DNA of 64,000 bases from Sycon ciliatum (GCF_964019385.1 NC_088645.1:6833175-6897174), one strand, 5' to 3'. Numbered from the stretch's first letter, positions 22,130 to 33,039 are shown. The notes: generated by a model not told the origin, from the letters alone. Numbers and translations are program-made.

Positions 22130-22260
22130 CAGTAAAGTCGTGCGCCCAAGAGCGTGGAAGCCTAGAACATCCAGCCTGAAATACTAAGAACACCACAGCC
22201 CAAAATTAAGAATTGCGGTGCTGGGTTTGTGCTGTTGTAAAACACGGGGATTGTTATTGA
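22130..22260 (+). repeat. Partial copy of the CAGTAGAGTCGCGCGC MITE
   Basis: It begins CAGTAAAGTCGTGCGCCCAA and shares CCAGCCTGAAAT-CTAAGAAC with the complete copy at 62488-62698. The right end was not found. Confidence 0.6.
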
Positions 22261-24299
22261 TTGTTCTGTTGTACATGTATTTGAGCTTTACCACTACATA
22301 CACGTCTGTCATACACAATACTCAATCTGAGGACAAAATGCTGTTTCGCTCATCAATGCAGCACAGAGAAAAGGAGGCAGATGAATGTCCTGCTAGAGAG
22401 CATCGAATACTGTAAGACATGTTATTATAACGATTGTCCAAAATTCATAGGTTAACGAGAAGATATGTTTAACGACCTCGAGGTATTCCGGCATATCCAC
22501 ACACAACATATATGAAGCAGTATGGCCTCAACGGATCTTATTATAACGAAGAAATGTCATCCGTTAAAGCGTTAGATTTACTTCCTCGTTATAATTATAT
22601 ACATATCTTACAGTACAGGTATAGAATCATGCCTTGCAGATCTCGTTACGGCCCCTTCGATGCATGTTTGAACATTAGACGGCTGTGTAGCTTCAGTTAT
22701 CTCGGAATATGTTATCCAGCAGCAACAACGTTGAGCAACGATTAACTGACATACACCTATTCACTATAATGAGTATGCGTTGGAACACTTTACCCCGAGT
22801 CATACTATAGCAGTGAATGCCATGCATGGGTTTACCTCACACACTGAATTTCATAATTTGACATCCAAATCACAGAAGAGTGGTGTTCGAAACTTTACGT
22901 AATTGCACTCCATGTCCTGCGAGCTACAGTAGAATACTTTAGTTATAGCACGTTCTCAGAAACAAATCGTATAGGTTCGAGGCTGTCAACCCAGAAGTTT
23001 GTGATTTCACAGCCATAGATGTTACCAGTCACGTCACTGTATACAGTAGGTATGCAGAAGAAATACTAGTAACTCTTTGCGGAAGAGCTGTGCCTAAATG
23101 TGTACAGTACAATAAATTAATAAAAAGTGGGAAAAGCAGTGACAAGGCTGTGCATGATGTAGATCTACCAGTAAGTACAGTGCACCAGTGAAACTGTTGG
23201 CGTAGTACCGGTATACTACTATAATTATGGCATGACCCATGCCACTACAATCTATTTGCAGTGGGCCGCAGTAGGCCAGTGCAACAGAACGCAATTCAGT
23301 AGCTGAGTGCAATGTGAACATCTATGACATGCAAGTAAACTGCCATACAGCACAATCGATTACTCTCAGCCCACATAAGTACAATGTAGGCCAATCAGTA
23401 GTATAGATACATAGAGCACACTCTACATCATACATAGTTAGCACCAAATCTATATTGTCGATGTACTTTGTAATGACGAAAATTAATGATGGCAAGCGTG
23501 CTTGATTCATCATAATACTGCCTTGAACTTGGTTGGAAGTTAGTTGGAAGTTCAGTGGTCGAGGTAAGCAGAGCTGCTCCAGCTTTCAGAATCCTGCATG
23601 AAAAAGGCAGAAAGCAAATGTAGGTATAATAGTAGCAAGGTGACGTAAAGAGCCTGTCTTTCAATACAATAATTCTATCCACTGCATGGACAGACCTGGT
23701 GCTTCATTCACATCTGTTTCTTGCTTTAAAACCTACTTCCTCCTTCTGCCATGTAGCTCATGACATACATTTTCTTTACGCCTTTTCAGCCGTGGTCGAC
23801 TTTCGCCCCTCCTGTTTGATTGGCAATTGCAGTCAACCTGGGGAATATTGACCCTCGATTGTGAATGAGAAAAGTGTCGATATTGGTGTATTGTTGTTAC
23901 TCGTGAGGTTGGAAGTATGCAATCAAATGGTCACTAACGTTAGATCTGAAGATTGTGTCGTTATTTGTGAGTTGTTTTGTAAACCCGAGGTACATTATTC
24001 ACAAGGTGGATTGTACATGCTATGGGATGTAGGATAACTAACCAAACAAGAATGGTGTAACAATGATTTGAGTCCATATCCAATTGGATGAACCTAGAGC
24101 GCATGATCCATTCCAGAAAGGCGACTTCAGTGAGTCTTGAATTGTCAGCAGCATCATACTTCCATTGAGCTTTTTTTCTTTTTCGAAACGACCCTCTCTT
24201 TTCAATTCGAACGAAGGTCAACATACGATTACGGCAGGCATGCACGCACTGATCTTCACTGTATACATGTGCATGTATACTGTACTGTAGTCTGTACAG

Positions 24300-25585
24300 T
24301 CAACTAGGCGTGTTCCACTTGGCTTCCATAGGTGCAACTTGGCTTACGGTAAGTGTCACTACAAGTGCATAGTAGCCCCCCTCCGGGAGTGCGCGTGAAC
24401 AGGAACTGTGAACTGGTAAAAGAATCATTCGACACCTTCGTTCGTTTCGATGGAGAAAGTTCATTTGGCAAATTGAGGCCTTCGTTTCACCCCTAGCCAC
24501 AGGAGTGAAATTTTCACTCCTTGGCTGCCTGTTTGAGCCGTCCTTGTGGAAGGGTTTATTTATGTATGTCTGCATATAGACCTTATTCAATAAACGTCAC
24601 AATCACGTGAACCGGGGTCCCGGGAACCAGGGAGCGGCAAGAGACCTGCACTCAGTGCACAGAAGACTTGGCGTGGGAAAATAGGAGTAGAAAAATACCG
24701 GTATTTTACTACTCCCTTGTACGAACTGGGCCTTTCTTGCCACTTGTTTCACGTACGCGTGCCCCAGCTTACGACAAATCCCTGGAGGCGAGTCCAAAAA
24801 TCATGTTATCGAATAAGGTCTATAGAATAGTTGATCTAGACGTTTGGGTTTAACAGAGCAAGCCTGTGATTAAGAGCTGCACAGAACACAGATCACGTAG
24901 AACTACCCATATGGGGTCAAAACTCACAACGCGTTGGGTACTTTGGTCTCATGTCGTCTCCCCAGGTGCTATGAATCCCTGATGCACATGTATCTACATA
25001 TACAATGTAACCGTAACTCTACCAATGTTGCGGACGATGACCCCCCCCCCCCCCCCCCCCGGCATACAGAAAGTTGCTATGTCCTGGCCCTCATACAGCA
25101 TTGGGGAGGCACTGAATCACTTTTGCAAAAGGACAAGCCGAAAGTGGCATTACACATTTTCTATTCCCAGAAAAGCGGCGTTCCAGCCGAGTTTATCTTT
25201 TAATTTAATGGTTTTCTCGGTTGCGATTTCATACTTGACAACCATCCCGATTTGGCCGGGATCGTCCCGACATCGAGGGTGGTAATAGGCACCCAAAAGT
25301 GCATTAGCTCCATGCCTCACCGCGAGCTACATTTGTATACATTTTCATGCCTAGGTATGTCATTCGATCTCAGGTTTGCAAAGGTTGGCAGGTATGGGAT
25401 TTGTAGAGTGACCAGTTCTGACTATTGCCACCTGCTGCGCAGAAGTCTCATTCCTACATCCTGGCTGCAAACCTACCTCCCCCCCCCCCCCCCCACACAC
25501 ACACACCACCAACAATGTTGGATCCTATTTACAGGACCTCACTCTCTATGAAAGTGTAGCAGAGGCACTGCCAAAGTATAAAAAC
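24300..25585. other. No gene recognised; hairpin motif and homopolymers
   Basis: It holds a hAT-like end (CGTTTCACCCCTA near 24487) without a partner, a palindromic GGAGTAG...CTACTCC hairpin at 24684-24715, and C runs at 25041-25060 and 25479-25494. No exon-like frame was seen. Confidence 0.5.
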
Positions 25586-25589
25586 AACA

Positions 25590-26265
25590 TTTGAAATGCA
25601 AGCTCCATTGTGCATGCATGGAGGGCATGGGGAAGAGACGGAGAGGGTTAAAGTGAAGGAAATTTGTTCCGAAATCAAGAGAATCCGAGGAACCCTTGCT
25701 GCATTCTTCAGTACGATAACGTCAGTGAGTGCATCTCAGATGTGTTGTGTGCCCAGACATACAAGTAGCACTAACCTGAGCATGAGAGCTGCTTGTCATC
25801 GTGGTCAGGAAAACGAAAGGACGAACGAAGAATATTGCTGACCATGACGAACAACAGTGCATATCCAGACGACAGACGGCTTGCCAGAATCAGTCTGGTG
25901 CATCTTCAGGAATCTTCTTTCTTAATCGCATTCAGCAGTCAGCTTCGAGGTCAAGAGCGCGATGATATTTTCAGAAGGAATAATTTTCAATTCTTTTTAA
26001 ATTTTGGAGAAGAAGCTTCCTTTCTAAAAAAAAGCGTTCCTTGCTTTCACGCAAGGTGCCTTGCCGGACATGTCGTCGACAGCACAGTGTCGGCAGATCC
26101 ACGTTTGTAGGCTGCAGCGGCCTGGTGGTGAGATTTCGGGCCCGGGAGTACTAAAAACTGCTCGCATCCCAGGGTGCTCAGTTTCGCTCTATCCGATCGA
26201 GTAAGGCTTCCAGAAAGGCCCTCAGGTGCGCGGCCTGCGGTGCCATAATATACCTCGGCCCGGCT
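25590..26265 (+). repeat. Dispersed ~0.67-kb repeat, copy B
   Basis: Inverted partner of 18030-18715, ending in CTCGGCCCGGC. This corresponds to the all-GC 13-bp repeat in copy A but is not expanded here. The Tigger-like element starts at 26283 just after it. Confidence 0.75.
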
Positions 26266-26344
26266 CTAGACAAGTACCGGTACAGGTAGACTCCCTCTAA
26301 TTCGAATACTGTATAATTCGAACATTCCGTTTAATTCGAACTTT

Positions 26345-27331
26345 TTCGTCGTACCGATCTTCTGCAAGTCACTTCAAGCGCTCACCACCAACATCCTCGA
26401 CCAAGACTTCAGTGTGACGGAAGCTCTTGCCAGCATTGCCTCAGCCAAAGCGTCACAGCGTGCAGATCACCGCCAGAAAGCGAAGACCGACATCCGTGGC
26501 TTCGCTGCCGACGCATCGCCCACTTTGCAGCACACAATTCAGTTGGCAAGTGAGCCTGGCGCCTCCAGCTGGCTTACTTGTCGTCCGCTATCCCGTCATG
26601 GATTTGTGCTATCCAAAAGCGAGTTCCGCGATGGTTTGGCACTGCGCTATGGCTGGCGGCCTTCTCGCTTACCGTCAACCTGTGTCTGTGGAGCCAGCTT
26701 CACAGTAGCCCATGCCCTGACATGCAGCACCGGAGGTTTCCCGTCACTTCGACACAATGAGGTGCGGGACATCACTGCCTCGCTATTGAAACGTGTCGCC
26801 AATAGTGTCGCTATCGAGCCACACTTACAACCGCTCTCTGGTGAGCAGCTCCGCTACAAGACTGCCTCCACAGAGGACCAGGCTCGACTTGATGTTGCGG
26901 CGAGTGGTGTTTGGGGAGGTCGGTTTGAGAGAGTCTTTCTCGATATTCGGGTTTTCAACCCCTTTGCTCCCTCAAATCGATCCTCTTCCATCACCGCTTG
27001 CTACCAGCGTCATGAACGTGAAAAACGGAGGCGATACGAACAGCGCGTCAAGGAGGTCGAGCGTGGAACCTTCATCCCTGTGGTTTTCGCTGCAACTGGT
27101 GGTACTGGTCGAGCTGCTGCCGCTCTCCTCAAGAGAATAGCTGCAATGGTCTCCGACAAATCTGGTGAGCCATACTCTGCAGTGATGGCATGGATCCGCT
27201 GCAGGTTCAGCTTCGCCCTTCTCCGTGCAGGCGTGGCTTGCCTGCGTGGTGCACGACGGCTGTATTCGCACCCGGAGGTGGCTGAGTCATCCGCTCGACT
27301 CGCTGTCTCGGAAGCTGCCATACAGCACTAG
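26345..27331 (+). pseudogene. C-terminal domain of a LINE polyprotein (truncated)
   Basis: The frame is open from about 26347, without a real ATG, to the stop at 27331. It contains SWLTCRPLSRHGF and a CVCGASFTVAHALTC zinc cluster (C-x-C-x7-H-x3-C). It then has RHNEVRD, ARLDVAASGVWGGRF, FLDIRVFNPFA and CYQRHEREKRR. The D...D-x-R spacing resembles a PD-(D/E)xK nuclease core, as in restriction-like-endonuclease LINEs; that reading is inference. The RT part is missing. Confidence 0.8.
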
Positions 27332-27420
27332 ACACTTGTTTATGCTTCGTCATCATTGCTTTTTCTCGTATGGTCCATGTATGTAACTACTGGTACTTGT
27401 TAAAAAAAAAAAAAAAAAAA
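26345..27420 (+). mobile_element. 3' fragment of an RT/zinc/nuclease-type LINE with poly-A tail
   Basis: Only the C-terminal coding part and a short 3'UTR remain, ending in 19 A at 27402-27420. Its protein is homologous to that encoded at 39690-40601 and, inverted, at 58289-59345. The 5' truncation and poly-A indicate target-primed insertion. Confidence 0.85.
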
Positions 27421-27475
27421 GTCAAAATCGAATGCATAATTCGAAGTACGTGACTTGTGAAGTCCAGAGTGTGCA

Positions 27476-28600
27476 ATGAAAAAGTTTGTCCGGAAGATAA
27501 CCACCCCCAGTAACGCTGGCCGTGAAAAGGGTGGCTCTTCACGCAGTTCATGCAGTAGTGATGTCTCCGGGGAACCGTCTCCCCCTGCCCCAGGAGCTCA
27601 TAAACGTAGAGCTGAGAGCCCAACGGAGAGTCTCGCCCCAAGCGAAATTGACAACCCGTCCCAAAGCCGACGAGCTGGAGCTGAGAAGACAGCTCGCAAA
27701 CCACTGACCAGCCTGACACCAGATCGTCAAGCCCAGTGCGCCGGAGTGTCAGAAGGTCCTGGCGATAGTGATGCTGTAAGGCAGATCAAGGGCCTCTTCG
27801 AGACGTTTCAAGGGCAATTTCGATCGGAATTCAAGAACATCATCGAAGAGACCCTGGGACCACGACTGGACAGCCTTGAAAAGAGGCTTGACGAGCAGCG
27901 CCAAGACATCAACCGCTTGTCAGCGGAGAACCGTAGGCTGAAGGCAGCAGTAGAGAAATGTAATGACGATGTTGGCAAGGCGGACAATGGCGCCAAGTCC
28001 GCCATTGTCGAGATGAAGAAAACATTTGCCGACATCACTGCCAGACATCCTGCCGCCAGTCCAAATTCTGCTGCAACCTCCAAATACGGACTGTCTGAGG
28101 ACACACTGCGTGACCTTGTTGCGGAGGCCAGTGAGCAGCAGAACAGAGTAAACAATGTCATCCTTCGCGGCGTACAGGAGCTCCCATCGGAGAACCTGTC
28201 TGCCATAATCGGCACCCTCGCCCCACAACTCGCTCCAGAGGACATCAAATCTGCAGCCCGGCTTGGCCCCAGCCATTCATCACGGCCACGGGATGAAACA
28301 TCTAGCTCACGTGCTGGGGCAAAACCAGCGCCTCGTCTCGTGCGAGTGGTGTTGTCCCCACAGGGGAAGAATTTACTTCTACGCAACAAAACGTCAGCAC
28401 AATACAAAGGAGACAACGTCTACATCCAACACGACCTCACCCGACAAGAACAACGACGACGAAAGGACTTAGTCCCGAAGTTTCGAGCTCTTCGCGACAA
28501 AGGTGTACGATGCCACCTCCCCCGTGACAAGATTATAAATAATGGTGCACCGCTGTCATCAGACGACATCACCCGTCTCCTCAACACAGTCACCCAATAG
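27476..28600 (+). CDS. LINE ORF1 protein, coiled coil plus RRM-like domain
   Basis: A 374-residue protein with a Ser/Pro-rich basic N-terminus (1-90). A coiled-coil helix lies around residues 100-185 (ETFQGQFRSEF...LEKRLDEQRQDINRLSAENRRL). A domain follows with VNNVILRGVQEL and a basic C-terminal part (RLVRVVLSPQGKNLLLRNK, DLTRQEQRRRKDLVPK). This layout matches L1-type ORF1p RNA-binding proteins: trimerising coil, RRM, C-terminal domain. It ends at TAG 28598-28600. The ORF2 frame continues immediately in the same register, so readthrough could make a fusion. Confidence 0.85.
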   Translation: MKKFVRKITTPSNAGREKGGSSRSSCSSDVSGEPSPPAPGAHKRRAESPTESLAPSEIDNPSQSRRAGAEKTARKPLTSLTPDRQAQCAGVSEGPGDSDAVRQIKGLFETFQGQFRSEFKNIIEETLGPRLDSLEKRLDEQRQDINRLSAENRRLKAAVEKCNDDVGKADNGAKSAIVEMKKTFADITARHPAASPNSAATSKYGLSEDTLRDLVAEASEQQNRVNNVILRGVQELPSENLSAIIGTLAPQLAPEDIKSAARLGPSHSSRPRDETSSSRAGAKPAPRLVRVVLSPQGKNLLLRNKTSAQYKGDNVYIQHDLTRQEQRRRKDLVPKFRALRDKGVRCHLPRDKIINNGAPLSSDDITRLLNTVTQ

Positions 28601-31519
28601 GATACTGCCAGGGCATCCCCTCAAACGTCAGCACGAAAGCTAAGTATCGCTCACCTTAATGTATGTAGCCTGTATAATAAATTACATGAAATTGAAGCAC
28701 TCATGCATGCTCACGATTTAGACATATTAACGTTAACGGAAACGTGGCTATCCGACAGTGTACCTGACATATGTATTACAGTACCTGGATACACCATGCA
28801 TAGACTTGATCGGAACTCAAAGAGAGGAGGTGGTGTCAGTATATACGTAAGAGAATGCTTCGGTAATCGAGCACTACATCACTCCTCTCCCATTGAAGCC
28901 CTTGCAGTACACGTGAACATTCACCCCCAGCCTCTCACTATCCTCTGTGCATATCGAGCTCCAACAGTACCTGTAGCATTTTGGCAAACCTTATCTAGCC
29001 TAACTGATGACATACTGGATTGTACACCGGCCTCCTCTGCGTGCATAATTCTAGGCGATTTCAATGTCAATGTCCAAGACCCTAGTCACGCACATTACCC
29101 TCACCTACGAACATTCTGCCATGATTTTGATCTCCGAAACGTTGTCACGTCACCAACTAGATTCCCTAGTGCAACAACCATAGACCTAGCACTGATCTCA
29201 AGCTCTTCCTCCACCACGTCTACTTCAAGACCAGGCAGGGATGAACTGATTTACAAAGACTGCAATGTTATTCCATGTGATATTTCCGATCACCAACTTG
29301 TTTGTGTGAACTACAATATCCATGCTACCACCAGCACGCTCAAGACAAACAGACAGGTACAAGTACGAAAGCCACCGCTGCGTACGTTGAAGATTAAGCA
29401 ATTCCAAGAGACAGCTGCTAAACATATGTCTACTCTCCACCAGCAGATCACATGCAGTTCATCACAGATGTCTCTAGATAGTTATACTGAACACTGGCAG
29501 GATGCAGTCAGTAATGCATTGAATGAGTACTGCCCACTAAAGACTGTTAACGCCAAGAAGAGCTATACTCCATCGCCTTGGGTAGACGATGAGCTCCGGC
29601 AGACTTTATTCAAGCGTAAACGAGCACACCGTGCAATGATAAAACGTCCTGATCGCTCAGACCTGCTGCAACAATTCCGAACTCTACGAAGACAATGTAA
29701 ACTTTTAACTAGGAAGAAACGGTCTACATACTTCCAGCAACAACTAATCTATCATCGAAACCACCCAAGAGAGCAATGGAGTGTCATGAACAATCTACTG
29801 GGTAGAATTAAAATCAACCAGGAACCTGCTGCCGAAGTAGCCGACATCACAAAGACATTTACAGACGTTGTCAACGATACATCACTTTCTGGCAGTACAC
29901 TACGCACTCCTAATGGCCCTGTATCGGAATACTCCCTGACACAGTTCACACCAGTCACTGTTCCACAAGTCCAACTCCATATCCAGAGAATGAACAGTCG
30001 TAAAGCCACAGGACCTGATAACATCCCCGCCCAGGCCTACAAGCTCATCAAAGATGAGATCGCCCCATCTTTAGCCAAACTATTTACCAAGTCTCTTACG
30101 TCTGGCGATTTTCCATCGACATACAAACTAGCAAACGTGCGGCCTATCTACAAGCGTGGAGATAAGTCAGTCCCATCCAACTATAGACCAATATCACTCC
30201 TGTCCCACATGTCTAAGCTACTGGAACATATTGTACACGACCAACTAATGTACTATATCTATAATGCACCACCACCACTGTTACCCCTACCTGCTGAGCA
30301 ATTTGCCTACCGCAGAGGCCACTCCTGCGAGGACTTGCTCACTCCCGTGATCAACGACTGGATGCTCTCCTTGGACAATGGTGATTATGTCGTAGCTGCC
30401 TTTCTAGACATGTCTAAGGCATTCGACACAGTTAGTCATGAAGTTCTACTGAGTGAACTTCTGGAGATCGGTGTCGGTGGTACTGCCTTGCAGTGGTTCT
30501 GTAGCTACCTTACCCACAGGAAGCAACGTGTGGTCACCAAGACACAGCAAGGCCTTACATATAGCAGCAACAGGGGGGTTCCGCAAGGCTCCGTCTTGGG
30601 GCCCTCTCTCTTCAATCTGTCAGTCAGAAAGCTCCCATCTGTACCCCAGCACTGCAAGGCTCGACAGTACGCGGACGACGTCTCCCTGTACAAAGCTGGC
30701 AAGAACGTCAAACAATTGTGCAAGGAGTTGACAGAAGACATTGTGAAAGTGAAAGAGTTCTTGGCGGCCAGAGGCTTACTGCTGAATCCTTCCAAGACGC
30801 AGTTTGTCGTGTTCAGGTCAAAGTGCAAGCCCCTTGACCCTAGCGTGGCTCTACAGCTGGGTGAGGTCACAATCAACCCTAGTGCACACATTCGATACCT
30901 TGGCATTATACTCGACGAACATCTCTCCTTTGGAGAGCACGTTAGGCAACTAGAGCGGAAAGTTGGAAGTAAGTTAGCCATGTTCAGAAAGGTCCGAGAT
31001 CACATGACGGTAACTGCAAAGCGTGCATTTTACATTTGTTCCATTCAGACAGTACTCGAGTATGGGAGCAACTCATTTGCTCACTGCTTGTCAGTAACTC
31101 TGCATGACCGTCTAGTCCGTCTTAGTAATAGAGCTCTACGCATTGTGTTCAGTATGCCTCGTTTTTCTGACGTATCCCTTATTAATGCACGCCATCACAT
31201 TCTCCCTTTGTCTGTGCGCTATCAGTTCAAACTCTATATCTTAGTGTTTCGTGTCCTGAATCAGGTAACTACTACTCTCCTTACTGATTGCTTTTGCCTT
31301 CGTTCTACTTCTACTCGTACCAATTCCTGCACTCGCTCCCAGGTATCTTCGTCTGTGACTCTACCCAAGGCTAAAACTCGTTTCGGTCTCTTTTCAGTTT
31401 CTTTCATCGGTTCCGACCGTTGGAATGCCCTCCCTGCTGCAGTCCGCTTATGCTCTTCCCTGCATCTATTCCGTAATTCAGTACTTTCATTTCTAGGGTA
31501 CCCTGTAAGAAGGCCTTAA
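28601..31519 (+). CDS. LINE ORF2: apurinic-type endonuclease and reverse transcriptase
   Basis: An open frame of 973 codons including the stop, in the same frame as ORF1. The first ATG is at 28703, but the conserved endonuclease start (KLSIAHLNVCSLYNK) lies upstream of it at about 28637. Initiation by an ATG inside the window is therefore unlikely, and readthrough or reinitiation at the ORF1 TAG is the simpler model. The endonuclease shows LTETWL, GDFNVN and SDHQLV. The RT shows FLDMSKAFDTV (motif A), GVPQGSVLGPSLFNL (B) and QYADDVSLY (C). The C-terminus has LEYGSNSFAHC and ends GYPVRRP, which is also the ending of the decayed copy. Confidence 0.92.
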   Translation, partial: DTARASPQTSARKLSIAHLNVCSLYNKLHEIEALMHAHDLDILTLTETWLSDSVPDICITVPGYTMHRLDRNSKRGGGVSIYVRECFGNRALHHSSPIEALAVHVNIHPQPLTILCAYRAPTVPVAFWQTLSSLTDDILDCTPASSACIILGDFNVNVQDPSHAHYPHLRTFCHDFDLRNVVTSPTRFPSATTIDLALISSSSSTTSTSRPGRDELIYKDCNVIPCDISDHQLVCVNYNIHATTSTLKTNRQVQVRKPPLRTLKIKQFQETAAKHMSTLHQQITCSSSQMSLDSYTEHWQDAVSNALNEYCPLKTVNAKKSYTPSPWVDDELRQTLFKRKRAHRAMIKRPDRSDLLQQFRTLRRQCKLLTRKKRSTYFQQQLIYHRNHPREQWSVMNNLLGRIKINQEPAAEVADITKTFTDVVNDTSLSGSTLRTPNGPVSEYSLTQFTPVTVPQVQLHIQRMNSRKATGPDNIPAQAYKLIKDEIAPSLAKLFTKSLTSGDFPSTYKLANVRPIYKRGDKSVPSNYRPISLLSHMSKLLEHIVHDQLMYYIYNAPPPLLPLPAEQFAYRRGHSCEDLLTPVINDWMLSLDNGDYVVAAFLDMSKAFDTVSHEVLLSELLEIGVGGTALQWFCSYLTHRKQRVVTKTQQGLTYSSNRGVPQGSVLGPSLFNLSVRKLPSVPQHCKARQYADDVSLYKAGKNVKQLCKELTEDIVKVKEFLAARGLLLNPSKTQFVVFRSKCKPLDPSVALQLGEVTINPSAHIRYLGIILDEHLSFGEHVRQLERKVGSKLAMFRKVRDHMTVTAKRAFYICSIQTVLEYGSNSFAHCLSVTLHDRLVRLSNRALRIVFSMPRFSDVSLINARHHILPLSVRYQFKLYILVFRVLNQVTTTLLTDCFCLRSTSTRTNSCTRSQVSSSVTLPKAKTRFGLFSVSFIGSDRWNALPAAVRLCSSLHLFRNSVLSFLGYPVRRP

Positions 31520-31628
31520 GCCTGTGGGGATTGCCCTATCAAAAATTTGATAATAATAATAATAATAAGTACGAAAAGTGCGCCGGTTGGATAATTCGAA
31601 CCCAGTCTTCGTACAGAATTGCTGTTTA

Positions 31629-32024
31629 GGCCAAGTAAAAAAAAAAAAAGCTAGATGATCGTCCCCGTCCGCCCCAGTTTTTGTCAGCGCCCCAAGAAAT
31701 ATTTTATTTTTTAAATCGTGAGTTTTTGCCGAAATCGTTGGTTTTTTTACCGATCGCGGATGCAGGAAACATGTGCAATACTTTCTTTACTACAGTATAT
31801 GGACCACATACTACTAGTATATCACAACGTCAGTATCGATCTGCTGAAGAAAGAAAAAGAAAAAAAGAAAAAAAAGAAAAAAAGAGAAAAAAAACCTTGA
31901 TGTTGTTGTGTACACTGTGTGCATGAGAGGGTAAAAAGTAAAAAAATAAAAATAAAATCCTCCCGCCCTCCCCGATTTTTCCAAAAAAAAGGACGATCAT
32001 CTAGTAATTTTTTTTTACTCGGCC
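31629..32024. mobile_element. PIF/Harbinger-like MITE, 396 bp
   Basis: Inverted termini share GGCC(A/G)AGTAAAAAA and CTAGATGATCGTCC. They are flanked by TTA at 31626-31628 and 32025-32027, the 3-bp duplication of Harbinger elements. The interior is A/T-homopolymer rich and non-coding. Confidence 0.75.
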
Positions 32025-32029
32025 TTACA

Positions 32030-32782
32030 TTGGCTTTTTTTTTTTTTTTTTTTTTTTTTTTAACTTTGTTTTACTTCGCAAGCTATGTCCTTTGAACGCT
32101 TATTTCGAAGTGAGATTGAGTTGCTATCCTTGTAATTCGAAGTTCATTCTTTTCTCCTTCTCTAGCCAAGAGTAGCTCAAAAATCGATCGATGGTCCGCT
32201 GCAGGATCGACTATAGCGTTCAAGAAACCCACCTTCTCTCGAAATTTGATTCAAGCCCGTGCGAGGCAAATTGCAAAGGTTTGATTGAAGACGACTTCTT
32301 CCTGGTGGCTGACTCTCTTCGCGGATCTCGATGGCCTTTCTTACCGCGCCAGCTCGTGCGCGGAGATGTTGGCGCACAACAACACTATTGTCGTAAATAT
32401 TGTCTATGCCTTTGCTCCACTTCCGTTCTTCAGAACGACGTGCTGCTGTCCAACGGCCTTTCATGACGCCGATTGGGCAGCGCAGTTCTTTTCCGTTGAA
32501 ATTGTTTCAGGAAAGCTGCAGTGACTGACAACTTCTTCACTAGAAGATGTCAAAATGGTTTTGTTTCGATCCAGTGTTTTGATGATCCGTTGTACATGAC
32601 CCGTACCTAGTACCTATGTTTCGTTGATGCAAGTAAAAATATGCAAAAAATATTCAGCAAGCGATTTCAAGCATTTTGACATACATATCAGTGCATGGGG
32701 CTGCATTTGGATAATTAGAAGTTCTGGATAATTCGAAGTCAGGGCCTGGCAATTTGAGGTTCGAATTAAAGGGAGTCTACCT
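32030..32782. other. Remaining right part of the Tigger-like element
   Basis: It contains a T22-type run at about 32035-32060, several TAATTCGAA motifs and short frames at 32177-32524 with no recognised domain. A decayed transposase cannot be excluded, but no DDE motif was seen. Confidence 0.4.
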
Positions 32783-32827
32783 GTACATGTAGCGTGGCCC
32801 TCGGCCCTCGACGCCGACGGTCCCATG

Positions 32828-33024
32828 CAGGAGTTGTAAAATACCGGTATTTTACTACTCCTGGTCCCGCGGCTGCCTGTAGAACCAAGACTTGGCAAGA
32901 GTTCATAACCCCCCGTGCCCCGTACCGTATGAACTCTTTTTTTTGCATTACGTCATACCCTTGCTATGAAGCCTGTTACTTCCAAGCAGGGAGTCGTAAA
33001 ATACGGTATTTTACGACTCCCTGC
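32828..33024. repeat. Two palindromic hairpins with GTAAAATAC(C)GGTATTTTAC core
   Basis: 32828-32863 is a 36-nt near-perfect palindrome around ACCGGT. 32986-33024 is a 39-nt palindrome with 19-bp arms. A third relative lies at 24684-24715. All have outer arms GGAGT/ACTCC. Function unknown. Confidence 0.8.
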
Positions 33025-33039
33025 TTCCAAGCCTCTTGA

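Larger units (their letters stand above)
20819..24290. other. Mostly unassigned intergenic sequence
   Basis: No conserved exon was recognised. It contains a partial copy (from 22130) of the MITE seen at 62488-62698 and a stretch (21690-21840) related to 44925-45360. The remaining short frames look random. Confidence 0.5.
27451..31566 (+). mobile_element. Full-length two-ORF LINE (CR1/L2-like), 7-bp target duplication AAGTACG
   Basis: AAGTACG at 27444-27450 recurs at 31567-31573 after the 3' end, which consists of an ATTGCCCTATC element and a (TAA)n tail. The 5'UTR before ORF1 is only 25 nt. Both ORFs are intact. A decayed second copy is at about 33030-37105. The EN-RT architecture and TAA tail suggest the CR1/L2 supergroup; the exact clade is not determined. 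Confidence 0.9.
26283..32783. mobile_element. Tigger/pogo-like DNA element containing several nested insertions
   Basis: Left TIR CAGGTAGACTCCCT plus CTAATTCGAA and right AGGGAGTCTACCTG are each flanked by TA (26281-26282, 32784-32785). Repeated TAATTCGAA motifs inside both ends are typical of Tigger/pogo-type elements. The interior is taken up by a LINE fragment (26345-27420), a complete LINE (27451-31566) and a Harbinger-like MITE (31629-32024). No pogo transposase was recognised in the remaining ~1 kb. Confidence 0.75.

Noticed and set aside
24296..24500. A fourth hAT MITE (CTAGGCGTG ... TTTCACCCCTA)
   Set aside because: The two flanks do not share an 8-bp duplication and the left end is a poor match. 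Only a lone right-type end can be supported.
31681..31926. Lys-rich plus-strand open frame
   Set aside because: It is the A-rich interior of a Harbinger-like MITE with no domain.
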